NCBI RefSeq assembly: GCF_025847205.1
Contig: NZ_JAOYTH010000009.1
Coordinates: 124,001-188,000 of the forward strand
Length of the DNA stretch: 64,000 bases
Source: Pararhizobium sp. YC-54
GTDB lineage: Bacteria > Pseudomonadota > Alphaproteobacteria > Rhizobiales > Rhizobiaceae
Direction of reading: 5' to 3'
How positions within the stretch are numbered: position 1 is the stretch's first letter; every line of letters begins with the position of its first letter. Shown here one piece after another: positions 1 to 8,329 of this stretch. The notes under the pieces are model-generated. The model saw only the letters and a list, made by a program, of their open reading frames with translations. It had not been told where the DNA came from and ran no database searches. Position numbers and translations under genes: made by a program.

Positions 1-71
1 GCGTCAACCTCGTCGTCGACTGGCTGATGAAGCGAACCTCGAGCCTCAAGGGAGGGCGCGGCGATGCCTGA
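1..71 (+). CDS. ABC transporter permease, C-terminal end only
   Basis: The frame beginning at base 3 is open from the window edge and stops at TGA 69-71, giving only the last 22 residues, which start VNLVVDWLMKR. Hydrophobic residues followed by a basic cytoplasmic tail, and an 8-base overlap with the following ATPase gene, are typical of a DppC-type inner-membrane permease of a peptide/opine importer. The rest of the gene lies outside the window. The family call rests mainly on the tight coupling to the dual ATPase downstream. Confidence 0.6.
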   Translation, partial: VNLVVDWLMKRTSSLKGGRGDA

Positions 72-1695
72 TCTGCTTTCTGTCAAGAACCTGAAGATCG
101 AGGCCACCAGCTATCCGCCGGGTGAGCCGCCGAAAACGGTAACGCTGGTCGAAAACGTTTCCTTCGATGTCCAGAAGGGCAAGGTGCTTGGCCTGATCGG
201 CGAATCCGGCGCCGGCAAATCCACGATCGGTCTCTCTGCCCTTGCCTATGGCCGTGGCGGCGCATCGATCACCGGCGGTGAAGTCCTGCTCAACGGCAAG
301 GATATCCTGACGCTCGGCCGTGACGGTGTGCGCACCATCCGCGGCTGCAAGGTCTGCTATGTCGCCCAGTCTGCGGCAGCCGCCTTCAACCCAGCCCACA
401 AGCTCGGCGAACAGGTGATCGAGGCGTCCTTGCGCCACAAGATCATGAGCCGGGCGGATGCGGAAAAGCGGGCGCTCTACCTCTTCAAGGTGCTTGGACT
501 ACCGAGCCCTGAAACGTTCGGTGATCGCTTTCCCCATCAAGTCTCCGGCGGCCAGTTGCAGCGCGCCATGACAGCCATGGCGCTCTGCCCCAATCCCGAA
601 CTGATCGTCTTCGACGAGCCGACGACCGCGCTTGATGTCACCACGCAGATCGACGTTCTGGCGGCGATCAAGCACGCGATCGAGGAAACGCATACCGCAG
701 CGCTCTACATTACCCATGATCTTGCCGTGGTTGCCCAGATTTCCGACGACATCATGGTGCTGCGTCACGGCAAGACCGTGGAATATGGAACAACCAGGCA
801 GATCATAGAGGCTCCGAAGGAGGACTATACAAGGGCACTGGTCAGTGTGCGCCAGACCAAGCGCGAGGAAGCCCGCGACCAGAGCAACACGCTCCTGAAG
901 ATCGACCATGTCAGTGCCGGTTACGCCAATGGCTTCAAGGTGCTGCACGATGTGTCCATGCACCTGCCCAAGGGCCAGACGCTGGCGATCGTCGGCGAAA
1001 GCGGTTCCGGCAAGTCGACGCTGGCCCGCGTCATCACCGGTCTTCTGCCGCCATCGGAAGGCACAATCACTTTCGACGGCAAGGTGCTTCCAAAAGCTCT
1101 GAGCGGGCGCAGCAAGGAGGAATTGCGCCGCGTTCAGATGATCTACCAGATGGCCGATACCGCGATGAACCCGCGTCAGACGGTGCGCGACATCATCGGC
1201 CGGCCGATCTCCTTCTACTATGGCCTGCATGGAGCCAGGAAGACGGAGCGGGTCAAACAGCTGCTCGACCAGATCGAGATGGGCGACCGTTTCCTCGATC
1301 GCTACCCGGCCGAACTGTCGGGCGGCCAGAAGCAGCGCGTGGCGATCGCGCGCGCGCTCGCGGCCAAGCCGGAACTGATCCTCTGCGACGAGCCGACCTC
1401 GGCGCTCGACCCGCTGGTGGCCGAGGGCATCCTGAATCTGCTTCTGAAGCTTCAGGAGGAAACCGCTGTTTCCTATGTCTTTATCACCCACGACATCGCC
1501 ATCGTCCGGGCGATTGCCGATAGTGTCGCCGTCATGCATCGCGGCAAGCTGGTGCGCTTCGGGCCCAAGTCCAAGGTGCTCTCGCCACCTTTCGACGATT
1601 ATACCGACCTGCTCTTGAAGTCGGTTCCGGAAATGGAAATCGGCTGGCTGGAAAAGGTGCTCGCGACCCGGCGGATGGAAAGCGCCGGAAATTGA
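64..1695 (+). CDS. Fused dual-domain ABC transporter ATP-binding protein (DppD-DppF type)
   Basis: A 543-residue cytoplasmic ATPase with two complete ABC domains in one chain. Domain 1 has Walker A GESGAGKST at 46-54, signature VSGGQ at 160-164, Walker B ending DEP at 184-186 and switch THD at 217-219. Domain 2 has Walker A GESGSGKST at 311-319, signature LSGGQ at 418-422 and DEP at 442-444. This layout belongs to peptide/nickel/opine-type importers (YejF, GsiA and DppDF fusions). The start overlaps the upstream permease stop by 8 bases, so the two are translationally coupled. The periplasmic binding protein and the substrate are not visible, so substrate specificity is open. Confidence 0.93.
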   Translation: MPDLLSVKNLKIEATSYPPGEPPKTVTLVENVSFDVQKGKVLGLIGESGAGKSTIGLSALAYGRGGASITGGEVLLNGKDILTLGRDGVRTIRGCKVCYVAQSAAAAFNPAHKLGEQVIEASLRHKIMSRADAEKRALYLFKVLGLPSPETFGDRFPHQVSGGQLQRAMTAMALCPNPELIVFDEPTTALDVTTQIDVLAAIKHAIEETHTAALYITHDLAVVAQISDDIMVLRHGKTVEYGTTRQIIEAPKEDYTRALVSVRQTKREEARDQSNTLLKIDHVSAGYANGFKVLHDVSMHLPKGQTLAIVGESGSGKSTLARVITGLLPPSEGTITFDGKVLPKALSGRSKEELRRVQMIYQMADTAMNPRQTVRDIIGRPISFYYGLHGARKTERVKQLLDQIEMGDRFLDRYPAELSGGQKQRVAIARALAAKPELILCDEPTSALDPLVAEGILNLLLKLQEETAVSYVFITHDIAIVRAIADSVAVMHRGKLVRFGPKSKVLSPPFDDYTDLLLKSVPEMEIGWLEKVLATRRMESAGN

Positions 1696-1717
1696 CGATG
1701 AGCCGTGGGAAGCCTAA

Positions 1718-1736
1718 TATGACCACTATGGTCATA
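1718..1736 (+). promoter_or_regulatory. Palindromic putative operator of the toxin-antitoxin pair
   Basis: TATGACC at 1718-1724 and GGTCATA at 1730-1736 are perfect inverted arms around a 5-base spacer. The palindrome sits 14 bases before the antitoxin start, immediately before the ribosome binding site GGAGG at 1741-1745. Phd/YefM-type antitoxins commonly repress their own operon by binding such a palindrome. The binding role is inferred from position only. Confidence 0.5.
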
Positions 1737-1750
1737 CTCTGGAGGTTTCA

Positions 1751-1999
1751 GTGAACGAGATTCAGCTGAAGGACGCCAAGGCAAAGCTGTCTGCGGTGAT
1801 CGATGAGGCGATGAACGGCAATGGCGCGATCATCACCCGCCATGGCCGCAAGGAGGCAGTTGTCATTTCGTTCCAGGAGTTCGAGCGGCTCTCACGCGCC
1901 GTGCCGAGTTTCGCATGGCTCTTGACGCATTCGCCGCTGGAGGAAGGCGACCTGCCGGAACGCAAACCGGCCCGAGCGCTACGCGACCCGCAGTTCTGA
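1751..1999 (+). CDS. Phd/YefM-family type II antitoxin
   Basis: A protein of 82 residues with a GTG start preceded by GGAGG at 1741-1745. The N-terminal half, beginning MNEIQLKDAKAKLSAVIDEA and continuing through ITRHGRKEAVVISFQEFERL, is the Phd/YefM DNA-binding and dimerisation fold. The acidic and basic tail after residue 55 would wrap the toxin. Its stop overlaps the toxin start by one base, so the pair is one operon. Expected role: neutralise the PIN toxin and autoregulate through the palindrome at 1718-1736. Confidence 0.85.
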   Translation: MNEIQLKDAKAKLSAVIDEAMNGNGAIITRHGRKEAVVISFQEFERLSRAVPSFAWLLTHSPLEEGDLPERKPARALRDPQF

Positions 2000-2439
2000 T
2001 GTATCTGCTGGACACCAATATCATCGCGACATTGTTGCTCGGGACAAAACCGTCGGATGAGGAGATCAATATCCATGATTGGCTCCTGCAAAAATCAGGC
2101 AGCTTGTACATGTGCGCAATATCTGTTGCCGAGATCGAAGCCGGCATCGCAAAATCGGAGAGACAGGGTGCTTCAAGGAAAGCAGAGGACTTGTCACGTT
2201 GGCTCGACAATGTGTTGGATGCCTATGCCGACCGCATACTGCCTCTGGATATAGTCTCGGCCCGCCTCGCCGGAAGATTGCTGGACAAGGCCTACGGGGC
2301 GGGCGGGTCGCCTGATTTTGAAGATGCGGCCATCGCTGCGATCGCACACTCAAAACACTTCCTGGTGCTCACGCGGAACGCGCGGCATTTTCAGCTCTTT
2401 GGAGTACCGTTCATCAATCCCTATGAGCATCTGCCATGA
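1999..2439 (+). CDS. vapC: PIN-domain type II toxin (VapC-like ribonuclease)
   Basis: A protein of 146 residues beginning MYLLDTN, with ATG at 1999-2001 sharing a base with the antitoxin stop. PIN-domain acidic residues are visible: D5 in LLDTN, E45 in SVAEIEAG, and D106/D109 in SPDFEDAAIAA. The closing TRNARHF segment at 125-131 is typical of VapC/FitB. PIN toxins cut RNA, often initiator tRNA, when freed of antitoxin. The pairing with a Phd-type rather than an AbrB-type antitoxin is common in rhizobia. The gene is complete and shows no degradation. Confidence 0.85.
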   Translation: MYLLDTNIIATLLLGTKPSDEEINIHDWLLQKSGSLYMCAISVAEIEAGIAKSERQGASRKAEDLSRWLDNVLDAYADRILPLDIVSARLAGRLLDKAYGAGGSPDFEDAAIAAIAHSKHFLVLTRNARHFQLFGVPFINPYEHLP

Positions 2440-2444
2440 GCATG

Positions 2445-2789
2445 TCAGTCAGACTTCCCCATGCAGGCGACATCGCCGGTTCGCTGCGCTGCCTCGCCTT
2501 CCAGCATGACGGACGGATCGCCCTTGGCAAAACAGTCGCCCTTGGCACCGGTGCCGGAGCGGAAATGCACGACAGGCTGGCCTTCGATGAAGATGCTGGG
2601 CACAATCTCGTAGAGTTCCGGCGGACAATTGGCGACGTCAGACATTCTCAGCGCCGGCTGGCCGCCGATCATCACGCTTGTGGCGCCGGACAGCGCGCAG
2701 GCCGGCAGCGGTGCCGTATCGCTCGCTCCGGCAACACCGGTAAATCCCAGGATCAAAACAGCAGCAGAAACATTTCTTCCGAACATCAT
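2445..2789 (-). CDS. PAAR-like domain protein with N-terminal signal peptide
   Basis: A protein of 114 residues. The start (complement of 2787-2789) is followed in frame by a second ATG and is preceded by a GGGAGGT-type ribosome binding site at about 2790-2797. Residues 1-22 form a basic and hydrophobic signal peptide ending around GVAGAS. The rest contains repeated PAAR-type segments (MIGGQPALRMSD, IFIEGQPVVHF, VMLEGEAAQRTGD) and four cysteines at about residues 31, 55, 86 and 109. PAAR proteins usually cap type VI secretion spikes, but no T6SS gene is nearby and a signal peptide is unusual, so the role is unknown. It converges on the toxin gene. Confidence 0.75.
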   Translation of the reverse strand: MMFGRNVSAAVLILGFTGVAGASDTAPLPACALSGATSVMIGGQPALRMSDVANCPPELYEIVPSIFIEGQPVVHFRSGTGAKGDCFAKGDPSVMLEGEAAQRTGDVACMGKSD

Positions 2790-2840
2790 CACCTCCCGCG
2801 ACGTTAAAGAGCGTCGCCAGCACGCAGAAAAGACCAGGAC

Positions 2841-4841
2841 ATGTCCAAACGCAATGTCACCGTCATCGAAAACCAATGGATCGTTCTTTCCGACGGCACA
2901 CGGCTTTCCGCCCGCATCTGGATGCCGGACGGTGCCGAAGCCAGCCCCGTTCCGGCTGTGCTCGAATATCTGCCCTATCGCAAGCGTGACGGAACAAGCC
3001 CGCGCGACGAATCCACCTATCCGGTGTTTGCGGCGGCAGGCATTGCCGGCGTCCGTGTCGATATCCGCGGTTCCGGCGAAAGCGACGGCGTCATCGACGG
3101 CGAATACACGCCGCGCGAGCTTAGCGACGGCTGCGAACTGATCGCCTGGATCGCCGCTCAGCCCTGGTCGAATGGCAAGGTCGGCATGATGGGTATTTCC
3201 TGGGGCGGCTTCAACTGCCTGCAGGTGGCGGCGCTGAAACCACCGGCGCTGAAGGCGGTGATCTCGATCGCCTCCACCGTCGACCGCTACAATGACGACA
3301 TTCACTACAAGAACGGCACGCATCTTTCCGCACAACTCTCCTGGGCCGCAACCATGCTCGCCTATCAGTCACGCTCGCCCGATCCGGCGCTGGTCGGCGA
3401 TGCATGGAAGGACATGTGGCTGGAACGGCTGGAAAACGAGCCCTTCTTCATGGAGGAATGGCTGGAGCACCAGCGCCGTGACGCATTCTGGGAACACGGA
3501 TCGATCTGCGAGGATTTCGATGGCTTCCCCGTGCCTGCCATGGTCATCGCCGGCTGGGCCGATGGCTATCGCAACACGCCGATGAAGGCCATCGAAGGCC
3601 TCGGCGAAAAGGCAAAGGCCCTGATCGGCCCCTGGGTACACAAATATCCGCATTTCGCCTGGCCGAAACCCCGCGCCGATTTCCATGGCGAAGCAATCGC
3701 CTGGTGGAACCGCTGGCTGCGCGACGAGGAGAACAACGTCGAGAACCTGCCGCAGATGCGCGCCTTCATCCTCGATGGCCCGAAACCTGCCCTGCGCCGC
3801 GATGTCGAACCCGGTTTCTGGGTGGCAAAGGACCAGTGGCAGCCGCCGCAGATGCAGACGTTGTATGTCGATCAGTTCGGCGGCCTCAACGAAGGTCCGC
3901 TGATCGCCGGCGCCCATGACCATAATGTCTACCTGAAATCACCGCTCGACACCGGCACTGCCTCCGGCGAATGGTTCACGCTGAAGCCAGACGCCGAAAT
4001 GGCCGGCGACCAGCGCATCGACGATGCCGGCTCGCTGACCTTCGAAACCGCACCGCTGGCACAGGCGGCCGACTATCTCGGTCAGCCGGTGCTGACGGTC
4101 GAGCTTGCCTGCGATGCCGACTGGGCCAATCTCGTTGCCCGCCTCGTCGATATCCATCCGGACGGCAGCGCCACCCGCGTCACCTTCGGCGTGCTGAACC
4201 TTGCCCACCGCGACGGCAATGCCGAGCCCAAGCCGCTGGAAAAGGGCAACAAGACCCGGATCATTCTGGTTCTGGACGCCTGCGGCTACCGCTTCGGCGC
4301 CGGTCACCGCATCCGGCTGTCGCTTTCGACCGCCTATTGGCCGATGGTCCTTCCCGCCCCGTCCGATCCGGGGTTGATGCTGGATCTCGCTTCGCTGGGG
4401 CTCGCCTTGCCGAAGCTTGGCGAGTATCAGGCGATCACCATGGCGGAACCGGAAAACCCCGACCCGCTGCCGAAATATACCGAGCTTGCGCCGGGCAGCT
4501 CCAGCCGCCGGGTCGAGCGCGACATGACGACGGGCAGGACGCACTATTACATCTACGAGGACACCGGCCTTTTCGAGCATCCCGATACCGGTCTTGCCAC
4601 GCAGGAAATTCGCAACGAGATATGGACCATCGCTACCGACGATCCGCTATCGATGACCGGTGTTTCGACCTGGATCTGCGTCGCCAAGCGCGAAAACTGG
4701 TCCGTCAAGACCGTGTCGGTCTCACGGATCGCCTGCACGGCAACCGAATGGTTGACCTCTGCCTCGGTGACAGCCTTCGAAGGTGAGACGCAGATCTTCG
4801 AAAAAACCTTCGAGAAGCGCGTGCCGCGCGACTTCATGTAA
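2841..4841 (+). CDS. CocE/NonD-family hydrolase (S15 peptidase-like)
   Basis: A 666-residue protein with an N-terminal alpha/beta-hydrolase domain and a C-terminal beta-sandwich domain of the X-Pro dipeptidyl-peptidase type (from about residue 330). The nucleophile elbow is GISWGG with Ser120. Upstream, YLPYRKRD (45-51) and RVDIRGSGESDG (72-83) match the oxyanion and cap regions of cocaine-esterase-type enzymes. No signal peptide is seen, so it should be cytoplasmic. The family cuts esters and amides; the substrate cannot be told from sequence. Its 3' end overlaps the convergent ACT gene by 8 bases. Confidence 0.88.
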   Translation: MSKRNVTVIENQWIVLSDGTRLSARIWMPDGAEASPVPAVLEYLPYRKRDGTSPRDESTYPVFAAAGIAGVRVDIRGSGESDGVIDGEYTPRELSDGCELIAWIAAQPWSNGKVGMMGISWGGFNCLQVAALKPPALKAVISIASTVDRYNDDIHYKNGTHLSAQLSWAATMLAYQSRSPDPALVGDAWKDMWLERLENEPFFMEEWLEHQRRDAFWEHGSICEDFDGFPVPAMVIAGWADGYRNTPMKAIEGLGEKAKALIGPWVHKYPHFAWPKPRADFHGEAIAWWNRWLRDEENNVENLPQMRAFILDGPKPALRRDVEPGFWVAKDQWQPPQMQTLYVDQFGGLNEGPLIAGAHDHNVYLKSPLDTGTASGEWFTLKPDAEMAGDQRIDDAGSLTFETAPLAQAADYLGQPVLTVELACDADWANLVARLVDIHPDGSATRVTFGVLNLAHRDGNAEPKPLEKGNKTRIILVLDACGYRFGAGHRIRLSLSTAYWPMVLPAPSDPGLMLDLASLGLALPKLGEYQAITMAEPENPDPLPKYTELAPGSSSRRVERDMTTGRTHYYIYEDTGLFEHPDTGLATQEIRNEIWTIATDDPLSMTGVSTWICVAKRENWSVKTVSVSRIACTATEWLTSASVTAFEGETQIFEKTFEKRVPRDFM

Positions 4842-5238
4842 GAACAGGCGCGGCCTCTGCCAGGGCTGCAAGCGCCCGCTCCGCATCCTGCGCAGGCACG
4901 AAGATGTGGTCGTGGTGATAGGCCGCGATGACATTGGCGCTGATGCCATGCCGCGTCAGCGCCACGGCAACCGCCGCCGTCAGCCCGACGGCCTCAAGGG
5001 CTGAATGAACCGTCAGCGTGATACAGCGCATCACCGGGCCATAGCTCAGCCCGGCCTTGTCTGCTGCCGCTTTTTCCAGAATCAAGGTCAGGCCCTCTTC
5101 CTCCCGGAAAAAGCCGAGCGGCTCCAGCGAAGGCCAGCCGGTTTCATGCGCCGGAACGCTGCAATAGACGTAATCGCCCGGACGCAGGTCCGGCCGCATC
5201 TCGCGCAAGAGCGTACCGAGATCGGTAATGCCGGTCAT
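4834..5238 (-). CDS. ACT domain-containing protein (DUF2241-like)
   Basis: A protein of 134 residues with a GGGAGAG-type ribosome binding site directly upstream on the minus strand. The pattern TLTVHSALEAVGLTAAVAVALTRHGIS followed by NVIAAYHHDHIFVP is the beta-alpha-beta-beta-alpha-beta ACT fold that binds small ligands, usually amino acids, in regulation. It is a stand-alone ACT protein with no enzymatic domain. It ends inside the last codons of the convergent CocE-type gene. Ligand and partner are unknown. Confidence 0.75.
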   Translation of the reverse strand: MTGITDLGTLLREMRPDLRPGDYVYCSVPAHETGWPSLEPLGFFREEEGLTLILEKAAADKAGLSYGPVMRCITLTVHSALEAVGLTAAVAVALTRHGISANVIAAYHHDHIFVPAQDAERALAALAEAAPVLT

Positions 5239-5407
5239 GTTCTCTCTCTCCCTGTGTTAATCCCCTGATCACACGGACGTGTATCCCGGTCAGTGGTCTC
5301 TCACTTTGGCGTTACGCACGCATTTGCGATTTGACCGCAAGCCTGTGTTGGCCACAGTTTGCTCATAAAGCAAGGGCGCATGCCGCTACAATCGGAAGCG
5401 CCTGCCC

Positions 5408-5435
5408 TTGCCGGAAGACCATTGCCGGAAGACCA
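5408..5435 (+). repeat. 14-bp perfect tandem duplication before msrA
   Basis: The unit TTGCCGGAAGACCA occurs twice head to tail (5408-5421 and 5422-5435), 16 bases before the msrA start and just ahead of its ribosome binding site. It looks like a replication-slippage duplication in the leader. Confidence 0.85.
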
Positions 5436-5451
5436 TCGAAGGAGGAATACC

Positions 5452-6195
5452 ATGCCGCAGAACGCATCCCACAAGCTTTCGCATTCAACCAAACGACCTC
5501 TCGTTTTCGGCTTGGCCGGCATGACAGCAATTGCCGCCGTCCTGTTTGCCATGTCCTCGACATTCAGCAGCGCAGCCGAGGAGGCCGTCGTCATTCCCCC
5601 TCCGGCCATCGATGAAACAGTCAGCGCGACGACCGGGAAGGCTGTATTTGCCGGCGGCTGCTTCTGGGGCGTGCAAGGTGTCTTCCAGCATGTGAAAGGT
5701 GTCAAGAACGCAGTCTCGGGTTATTCCGGCGGCGCCAAGGATACCGCCGTCTACGAGACCGTCAGCGGCGGCAACTCGGGCCATGCCGAAGCCGTCGAAA
5801 TCACCTATGATCCGAAGATAGTCACCTACGGCCAGCTGCTGCAGATCTATTTCTCGGTCGCACACAACCCGACCCAGCTGAACTATCAGGGCCCGGACCA
5901 CGGCACGCAATATCGCTCGGAAATCTTTGCGACCAACAGCGAGCAGAAGAAGATCGCCGAAAGCTACATCGCCCAGTTGGACAAGGCGAAGGTCTATGGC
6001 GAACCGGTTGTCACCAAGGTGTCCGGCATGACCGCCTTTTACCCTGCCGAGGACTATCATCAGGATTTCCTGACGCTCAACCCGACCTATCCTTACATCG
6101 TCTACAACGACATGCCGAAGATCGAGAACCTCAAGGCACTGTTCCCAGCGGAATTCAGCGCCGATCCGGTCCTCGTCCTGAAAGCCAAGGGCTGA
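5452..6195 (+). CDS. msrA: Exported peptide-methionine (S)-S-oxide reductase
   Basis: The start at 5452 is chosen because GGAGGA precedes it; an in-frame ATG at 5359 lacks such a site. The 247-residue product opens with a basic stretch and one hydrophobic segment (about 17-42, FGLAGMTAIAAVLFAMSS), so it is exported or membrane-anchored. The catalytic motif GCFWG has Cys70, and GYSGG and HQDF segments of MsrA follow. It reduces methionine-S-sulfoxide in proteins, here in the envelope. No MsrB gene is adjacent. Its stop abuts the stop of the next, opposite-strand gene with no spacer. Confidence 0.93.
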   Translation: MPQNASHKLSHSTKRPLVFGLAGMTAIAAVLFAMSSTFSSAAEEAVVIPPPAIDETVSATTGKAVFAGGCFWGVQGVFQHVKGVKNAVSGYSGGAKDTAVYETVSGGNSGHAEAVEITYDPKIVTYGQLLQIYFSVAHNPTQLNYQGPDHGTQYRSEIFATNSEQKKIAESYIAQLDKAKVYGEPVVTKVSGMTAFYPAEDYHQDFLTLNPTYPYIVYNDMPKIENLKALFPAEFSADPVLVLKAKG

Positions 6196-7119
6196 TCACA
6201 GCGTTCCAACGAGATCGCTGACACCGCGGCACAGATGCTTAAATCCTTCCCGCGCGCCCTCGCTCATGTGTCGGGCGCGCAGCCATGCATGGATCATCTG
6301 CGGCTCGTCCCGATAGGTGACGCTGACACCCGCAGCAATCAGCCGCTGCGCATAGAGTGCTGCATCGTCGCGCAACGGATCGAAATGCGCCGACGTGATA
6401 TAGGCGGGCGGCAGGCCGGAAAAGTCCACCGCTTTCAACGGATGGGCAAAGGCATTCTCCCCCGGCGCCTTCAGGACATCCCGGTAATAGGCGACATCGG
6501 CCGTCGACAGGCCCGGCGCCTCGGCCATCTCGGCATAGGAGCCCGAGACAAGATCGCCCCCGAGCCCCGGATAGATCAGCACCTGCCCGACAATGCCGCC
6601 GATTGCCTCGACCTTGGCCTTCAACGTCATTCCCGCCGCCAGATTGCCGCCGGCGCTGTCCCCCACGACCACCAGCGGCCGATGATCGGCCAGCAGCCAT
6701 ACCAGCACCTCGTAACAATCGTCGAACGCGGCGGGCCAGACATGTTCCGGCGCCAGCCGATAGTCGATGGACACCAGTTCGGCCTTTGCCGCATGGCTGA
6801 TTTCAGCGCAGATCGCATCATGACTTTGCAACGATCCGACGACAAAGCCGCCGCCGTGGATGTAGAAAAGACGGGTCTGTGTCGCGATTTCGGCCGGCCT
6901 GTACCGCCGAACCGGAACCCGTCCGCCGACGATCTCATCTCGCCGCGTCAGCCCTTCGGGCGACGGCGCATCGAACTCGGCGCAGAGCGCGTCATACCAT
7001 GCGCGCTGCTGCTCGATCGACGCATCGACGGCATCCGCCGGATAGAACGCCTCGCAGCGTTTGTGAAAGGCGAGAATGCCGGGCTCGGTGGGGATTGGTT
7101 TTGACAATATCGAATCCAT
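6196..7119 (-). CDS. Alpha/beta hydrolase of the HSL (hormone-sensitive lipase) family
   Basis: A 307-residue product with start at 7119 (MDSILSKP) because AGGAA lies 7-8 bases upstream; an upstream in-frame ATG at 7161 lacks this. HGGG at 88-91 is the HSL oxyanion-hole motif and GDSAGG at 153-158 is the nucleophile elbow (Ser155). DPLRDD and MIHAW near the C-terminus supply the Asp and His of the triad. No signal peptide. It is expected to hydrolyse short-chain esters. The gene diverges from the LysR gene at 7288. Confidence 0.9.
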   Translation of the reverse strand: MDSILSKPIPTEPGILAFHKRCEAFYPADAVDASIEQQRAWYDALCAEFDAPSPEGLTRRDEIVGGRVPVRRYRPAEIATQTRLFYIHGGGFVVGSLQSHDAICAEISHAAKAELVSIDYRLAPEHVWPAAFDDCYEVLVWLLADHRPLVVVGDSAGGNLAAGMTLKAKVEAIGGIVGQVLIYPGLGGDLVSGSYAEMAEAPGLSTADVAYYRDVLKAPGENAFAHPLKAVDFSGLPPAYITSAHFDPLRDDAALYAQRLIAAGVSVTYRDEPQMIHAWLRARHMSEGAREGFKHLCRGVSDLVGTL

Positions 7120-7287
7120 TGGCTGTTCCTGCGTCCAGTGCGGCAAGCCTATCAAACCCATTTCTATACGCTATCCGGAAACCGGCATGCTGCCACGCTT
7201 CTGACGCCGGTAGTCGCCGCGGATATGTGCCGAAAGCAAACCACCCTGCATCTTGCCATCTCCCCCTCTTGCCGTGTTAGCTAGGCC

Positions 7288-8199
7288 ATGGCCTTCACGC
7301 TCCGTCAGCTCCAGTACTTCGTCGCCGTCGCCGAACAGGGGTCCATCACCCGTGCGGCGCAGAACCTGTCGATTTCGCAATCGTCGATCACCGAAGCCGT
7401 CAAGGAGCTGGAGACCGACCTTGGCGTCGAGTTGTTCGAGCGCCATCCGCGCGGGCTGCACATCACCCATAACGGCCATCAGTTCCTGCGCCATGCCACC
7501 AAGATTCTCGCCGGCGTTTCCGATGCCCGCCGTTCCTTCTCGCAGGAGCGGGAGGCGCGCACCGGTGGCAAGCTCAATCTCGGCGTCACCTCGCTGGTTG
7601 CCGGCTATGTACTCTCCGACCTGCTTGCCCGCTATCGCCGCGCCTGCCCCGGCGTCGAGGTCAGTGCCATCGAGGACAACGGCTCCTATCTCGAGCATCT
7701 GCTGGTCGGCGGCGAGCTCGATGTCGCCGTCATGGTCATCTCCAACCTGCGCGACCGCATGGCGCTGCAGGCCGAAATCATCGAGACCTCGCCCTACCGC
7801 CTCTGGCTGCCGCTCGGCCATCCGCTGGTCTCTGCCGATATCATCTCGGTTGCCGATATCGCCAAGGAGCCGTTGATCATGCTAACGGTCGATGAAATCG
7901 AGGAGAACACCGGCAAACTCCTGACCGCGCTCGGCGCCCGCCCGCATGTCGCCTTCCGTACGCGATCCGTCGAGGCGGTCCGCAGCCTTGTCGCCACCGG
8001 CGCCGGCATCGCGCTGTTGCCTGACCTGGTCTATCGGCCCTGGTCACTGGAAGGCGACCGTATCGAAAGCCGCGACGTCTCCGGCGCCCTTCCTGTCGTC
8101 CAGGTGGGCATGGTCTGGCGCAAGGGCTCCGGGTTACCGCAGTCAGCAAAGGACTTCATCGGGGTTGCAGAGGCGCTACGCAGCGGCAGGTCCCGGTAA
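7288..8199 (+). CDS. LysR-family transcriptional regulator
   Basis: A 303-residue protein with an N-terminal winged helix (MAFTLRQLQYFVAVAEQGSI, then AAQNLSISQSSITEAVKELE) and a C-terminal periplasmic-binding-protein-like effector domain. It lies divergent to the esterase at 6196 and directly upstream of the YdcSTUV-PatD-type operon in the same direction, so either could be its target. Effector unknown. Confidence 0.92.
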   Translation: MAFTLRQLQYFVAVAEQGSITRAAQNLSISQSSITEAVKELETDLGVELFERHPRGLHITHNGHQFLRHATKILAGVSDARRSFSQEREARTGGKLNLGVTSLVAGYVLSDLLARYRRACPGVEVSAIEDNGSYLEHLLVGGELDVAVMVISNLRDRMALQAEIIETSPYRLWLPLGHPLVSADIISVADIAKEPLIMLTVDEIEENTGKLLTALGARPHVAFRTRSVEAVRSLVATGAGIALLPDLVYRPWSLEGDRIESRDVSGALPVVQVGMVWRKGSGLPQSAKDFIGVAEALRSGRSR

Positions 8200-8329
8200 A
8201 TTCGATCGATATCGGAAAAACCGATAGCGACATTCTGATTAATGAATTTGCGAAAGCGGCGAAATAGAGGCAACCTTCAATCCGGGAACAAAGACCGTGA
8301 AACACGGACACCAAACCGGGAGACAGAAG

